From NCBI RefSeq assembly GCF_945915485.1, contig NZ_CAMEFJ010000018.1:1-35897 (forward strand): a stretch of 35,897 nt of DNA. The letters are read 5' to 3'. The notes under the pieces are model-generated. The model saw only the letters and a program-made list of their open reading frames with translations. It was not told where the DNA came from and searched no databases. The stretch comes from an uncultured Agrococcus sp. Its GTDB lineage: Bacteria; Actinomycetota; Actinomycetes; Actinomycetales; Microbacteriaceae. Shown piece after piece: positions 33,807 to 35,897 of this stretch (within the stretch, counting starts at the first letter, position 1; each line of letters starts with the position of its first letter). The translations under genes were made by a program, and so were the position numbers.

Positions 33807-34647
33807 GCGCGGGGCACGGGAACAGCACGGTATGCGCTTGCGTAAAGAGGCCGTCATCGCTGCGAAACGAGCGGGGGTTGTCGTGAGGCCCGTGGATGAC
33901 CTCGGAGAGTTCGTCGAGATCAGGAGACTCTTCGATTTCACGTGGGGCGGTGATCCCACGAACCCGACTGTGACGGCGGAGCTGCTTCGGGCGCTGAGCA
34001 AGAGTGGCGCACCTGTGATCGGAGCGTATGATGCGGGAGGCCTTGTCGGCGGGTCGGTCGGGTTCTTCGGACCTCCCGACGAACGGGCACTGCACAGCCA
34101 CGTGACCGGTGTGTTGGATTCTGCCCGCGGGCGGAGTGTGGGGTTCGCCCTGAAGCTATTCCAGCGGGCGTGGGCATTCGATCGGGGTCTCGCTGCGATC
34201 ATGTGGACTTTCGACCCGCTGGTGCGCCGCAACGCGCACTTCAACATCGTCAAGCTCGGAGCCCTGCCCGTGGAGTATCTGCAGAACTTCTACGGGGAGA
34301 TGCACGATGACATCAACGGAACCGATGACAGTGATCGGCTTCTCATGAGATGGGCAGTAGACGAGTGCGCATCGCCAGTGTGCACAGCCGAGTGGGAGAG
34401 CGTGGAGGTCGCTCTGTCTGTCGGCAGCTCGGGCGGGCCTGATGTTCACGACGTGTCCGGAACGCTCGTGAGCGTGGCCGTGCCCCACGACATCGAGTTG
34501 CTGCGACGTCGGGATCCCGCGGTAGCGAAGGCGTGGCGGGGCGCCGTACGACGAGAAATGGCACAGCGACTGTCTGCGAGCGGCAGGATCGTGGGGTTTG
34601 ACGCCGAAGGTCGGTATGTCATCGATATGAGAGGTGAGCCAGCATGA
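33799..34647 (+). CDS. GNAT acyltransferase, COG3375 type (probable D-amino-acid N-succinyltransferase)
   Basis: 282 residues; the ATG at 33799 is chosen over 33793 because GGAG (33789-33792) is then 6 bases upstream. It overlaps the M20 gene by 8 bases. The acyl-CoA pyrophosphate loop is RGRSVGFAL (110-118), preceded by SHVTGVL; then come MWTFDPLVRRNAHFN (135-149) and NFYGEMHDD (163-171), features I recognise from the COG3375 group found beside NSAR genes. In Geobacillus kaustophilus the neighbouring GNAT is a succinyl-CoA:D-amino-acid N-succinyltransferase. The C-terminal 90 residues form a second domain of unknown role. Acyl donor and substrate here are inferred from context. Confidence 0.85.
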   Translation: MTERGAREQHGMRLRKEAVIAAKRAGVVVRPVDDLGEFVEIRRLFDFTWGGDPTNPTVTAELLRALSKSGAPVIGAYDAGGLVGGSVGFFGPPDERALHSHVTGVLDSARGRSVGFALKLFQRAWAFDRGLAAIMWTFDPLVRRNAHFNIVKLGALPVEYLQNFYGEMHDDINGTDDSDRLLMRWAVDECASPVCTAEWESVEVALSVGSSGGPDVHDVSGTLVSVAVPHDIELLRRRDPAVAKAWRGAVRREMAQRLSASGRIVGFDAEGRYVIDMRGEPA

Positions 34648-35750
34648 AGCTTGAAGGATTCGAACTACGGCGTGTGGACATGCCGCTCGTCGCTCCGTTC
34701 CGAACGTCTTTCGGAACGGAGACGAGGCGTGATGTGCTCCTCGTCAGGGCCGTGGTAGACGGTGTCGACGGATGGAGCGAGTGCGTCGCCATGAGCGACC
34801 CGCTCTACTCGTCAGAGTACGTGGCTGCGGCTGCGGATGTGATGAAGCGGTACATGATTCCCACGCTCGCTTCCCAACAAGTGGTGGAGGGCACCGGCGT
34901 CGCTCCCGCGCTCGCTCCCTTCCGAGGGCACCGCATGGCGAAGGCAGCGCTCGAGACCGCTGTTCTCGACGCGGAGCTAAAAACCACGGGGGTGTCCTTC
35001 GCGCGCGAGCTGGGGGCCGTTCAGAACCGTGTGGCCACTGGGGTGAGCGTAGGCATCATGGACTCTCTCGACGCTCTCCTCGATACGGTCGGCGGCTATC
35101 TCGCGGAAGGATATCAACGCATCAAACTGAAGATCGAGCCGGGGTGGGACGTCGCGCCGGTGGAGGCCGTCCGCGAGCGATTCGGGAACATCCTCCTGCA
35201 GGTGGACGCCAACGCCGCATATTCGCTCGCGGATGCGGCGCAGTTGAAGAAGCTCGACGCATTCGATCTTCTTCTTATCGAACAGCCTTTTGACGAAGAG
35301 GATGTACGCGGACACGCAGAACTGGCGAAACTGACGAGTACGCCGGTGTGCCTGGACGAGTCGATCACGTCGGCGCGAGCCGCTGTCGACGCGATCGCCA
35401 TGGGGGCGTGCCGCATCGTGAACATCAAGCCGGGTCGCGTCGGGGGCTATCTGGAAGCTCGGCGGATCCACGATGTGTGCGTCGCCCACGGCGTGCCCGT
35501 ATGGTGCGGGGGGATGCTCGAGACCGGCATCGGCAGAGCTGCGAACCTCGCTCTCGCGGCGCTGCCAGGGTTCACGCTGCCGGGCGACACGTCGGCATCC
35601 GAGCGCTACTACGCCACTGACATCACCGCGCCGTTCCGGCTTGACGACGGCCATCTGGCAGTGCCGCGAGGGCCGGGCATCGGTGTCACGCCGAAGGCGG
35701 AGGTGCTCGACGAATTCACGACAGCGACGGAATGGATTCCCGCGGCGTGA
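34644..35750 (+). CDS. N-succinyl/N-acylamino acid racemase of the NSAR/OSBS group (enolase superfamily)
   Basis: 368 residues, ATG overlapping the GNAT stop. Enolase-superfamily N-terminal cap (1 to about 125) and barrel are complete. Catalytic residues: Lys161 and Lys163 (RIKLKIEPG), metal ligands Asp188 (QVDANAA), Glu213 (LIEQPFD), Asp238 (CLDESI) and Lys262 (NIKPGRVGG), one residue off the Amycolatopsis NAAAR numbering. Arg265 matches the conserved arginine linked to racemase activity in this subfamily. The group catalyses racemisation of N-succinylamino acids and, in some members, o-succinylbenzoate synthesis for menaquinone. No menaquinone gene is nearby, so racemase is favoured. It is the last gene of the operon. 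Confidence 0.93.
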   Translation: MKLEGFELRRVDMPLVAPFRTSFGTETRRDVLLVRAVVDGVDGWSECVAMSDPLYSSEYVAAAADVMKRYMIPTLASQQVVEGTGVAPALAPFRGHRMAKAALETAVLDAELKTTGVSFARELGAVQNRVATGVSVGIMDSLDALLDTVGGYLAEGYQRIKLKIEPGWDVAPVEAVRERFGNILLQVDANAAYSLADAAQLKKLDAFDLLLIEQPFDEEDVRGHAELAKLTSTPVCLDESITSARAAVDAIAMGACRIVNIKPGRVGGYLEARRIHDVCVAHGVPVWCGGMLETGIGRAANLALAALPGFTLPGDTSASERYYATDITAPFRLDDGHLAVPRGPGIGVTPKAEVLDEFTTATEWIPAA

Positions 35751-35762
35751 TCGATGTTCGAG

Positions 35763-35785
35763 GAGCGGTTTCAAGACCGCCGCTC
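35763..35785. terminator. Possible weak hairpin between the racemase and nagA
   Basis: GAGCGG (35763-35768) pairs with CCGCTC (35780-35785), a 6-bp stem with an 11-base loop, overlapping the nagA stop codon at 35784-35786. It has no T-run. It is the only hairpin in the 33-base gap between the two converging genes. Confidence 0.35.
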
Positions 35786-35897
35786 AGAGCGTCCTGTCGC
35801 GTCTCATCGCAGAATGGACGAGCTCGCCTCCGGCCCAGACACCGCAAACCCGCAACTCGGCATCCAGCAGCACGGCATCCGCGATGCTGCCGACGGA
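35784..35897 (-). CDS. nagA: C-terminal end of a nagA-type gene, cut by the window edge
   Basis: The last 37 codons of a minus-strand gene that continues right of the window. It reads SVGSIADAVLLDAELRVCGVWAGG and ends about 13 residues later. The segment aligns without gaps to the C-terminus of the remnant at 20701-20949 (17 of 27 residues identical between VGS and the end of the remnant). N-acetylglucosamine-6-phosphate deacetylase is the best call because the longer remnant shows NagA features; from 37 residues alone it would only be an amidohydrolase tail. NagA deacetylates GlcNAc-6-P from amino sugars or peptidoglycan recycling. Confidence 0.65.
   Translation of the reverse strand, partial: SVGSIADAVLLDAELRVCGVWAGGELVHSAMRRDRTL
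35831..35897. repeat. Right copy of the imperfect direct repeat (nagA 3' end)
   Basis: Partner of 20721-20787. The repeat reaches the edge of the window, so its true right end is not visible and the homology probably continues. Confidence 0.8.

Noticed and set aside
34644-35750. menC for menaquinone synthesis
   Set aside because: No other men gene is near and the gene is embedded with GNAT and M20 partners typical of the racemase pathway.
1-35897. CRISPR arrays, insertion sequences, phage genes, rRNA
   Set aside because: No regularly spaced repeats, transposase or integrase motifs, phage structural genes or rRNA sequence were seen on either strand.

Overview
The window looks like a chromosomal segment of a high-GC actinobacterium, most likely of the family Microbacteriaceae. 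The reasons are the order topA-tmk-holB-exported alpha/beta hydrolase-tRNA-Thr, the actinobacterial Lys/Ala-rich tail on TopA, the DUF4244/TadE pilus-type genes just upstream, frequent GTG starts and strong GC bias at third codon positions. The family assignment is inference from gene order and style; no 16S or marker search was possible.

Layout. (1) 1-7.3 kb, core genome: three small Tad/Flp-pilus-type genes, then topA, tmk, holB, a lipoprotein alpha/beta hydrolase and a tRNA-Thr(CGU) with a good terminator. (2) 7.4-12.4 kb, mixed single genes: a MerR regulator divergent from a VOC-fold protein, an MMPL transporter, an orphan MetQ-type lipoprotein and a nicotinamidase-like hydrolase. (3) 12.4-20.6 kb, a GntR-controlled catabolic region. 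Five tightly packed plus-strand genes (gntR, a 3-hydroxyisobutyrate-dehydrogenase-type reductase, a carboxymuconolactone-decarboxylase-like protein, a metallo-beta-lactamase-fold hydrolase, an SCP2/alpha-beta-hydrolase fusion) face a minus-strand MFS permease plus nitrilase pair; a plus-strand aldehyde dehydrogenase follows. The same 13-base palindromic core lies upstream of gntR and inside the MFS promoter, so one regulator probably controls both arms.

(4) 20.7-35.9 kb, the most interesting part. A block of about 15 kb is bracketed by two diverged copies of the 3' end of a nagA-type gene in the same orientation. It contains a divergent regulon built around a TetR regulator with two perfect palindromic operators. 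Leftward run an S12-type serine hydrolase and a class A beta-lactamase-fold hydrolase. Rightward run tetR, a second S12 hydrolase, a complete oligopeptide ABC transporter (lipoprotein, permease, permease-ATPase fusion, ATPase), an S9 prolyl-oligopeptidase-type peptidase, an M20 amidohydrolase, a GNAT acyltransferase of the COG3375 type and an enolase-superfamily racemase of the NSAR/OSBS group. Most rightward junctions are stop/start overlaps.

The last three genes (M20, GNAT, NSAR) are the same enzyme set known from Geobacillus for irreversible conversion of D- to L-amino acids by N-succinylation, racemisation and desuccinylation. Here that module is joined to a peptide importer and several intracellular hydrolases without signal peptides. 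The inferred system takes up peptides containing D-residues (from peptidoglycan, non-ribosomal peptides or aged protein), cuts them in the cytoplasm and inverts the freed D-amino acids to usable L-forms, under TetR control. That assembly is inference from gene content; the parts are supported by visible motifs. I see no integrase, transposase, CRISPR array or rRNA. No stretch without a gene exceeds 300 bases.
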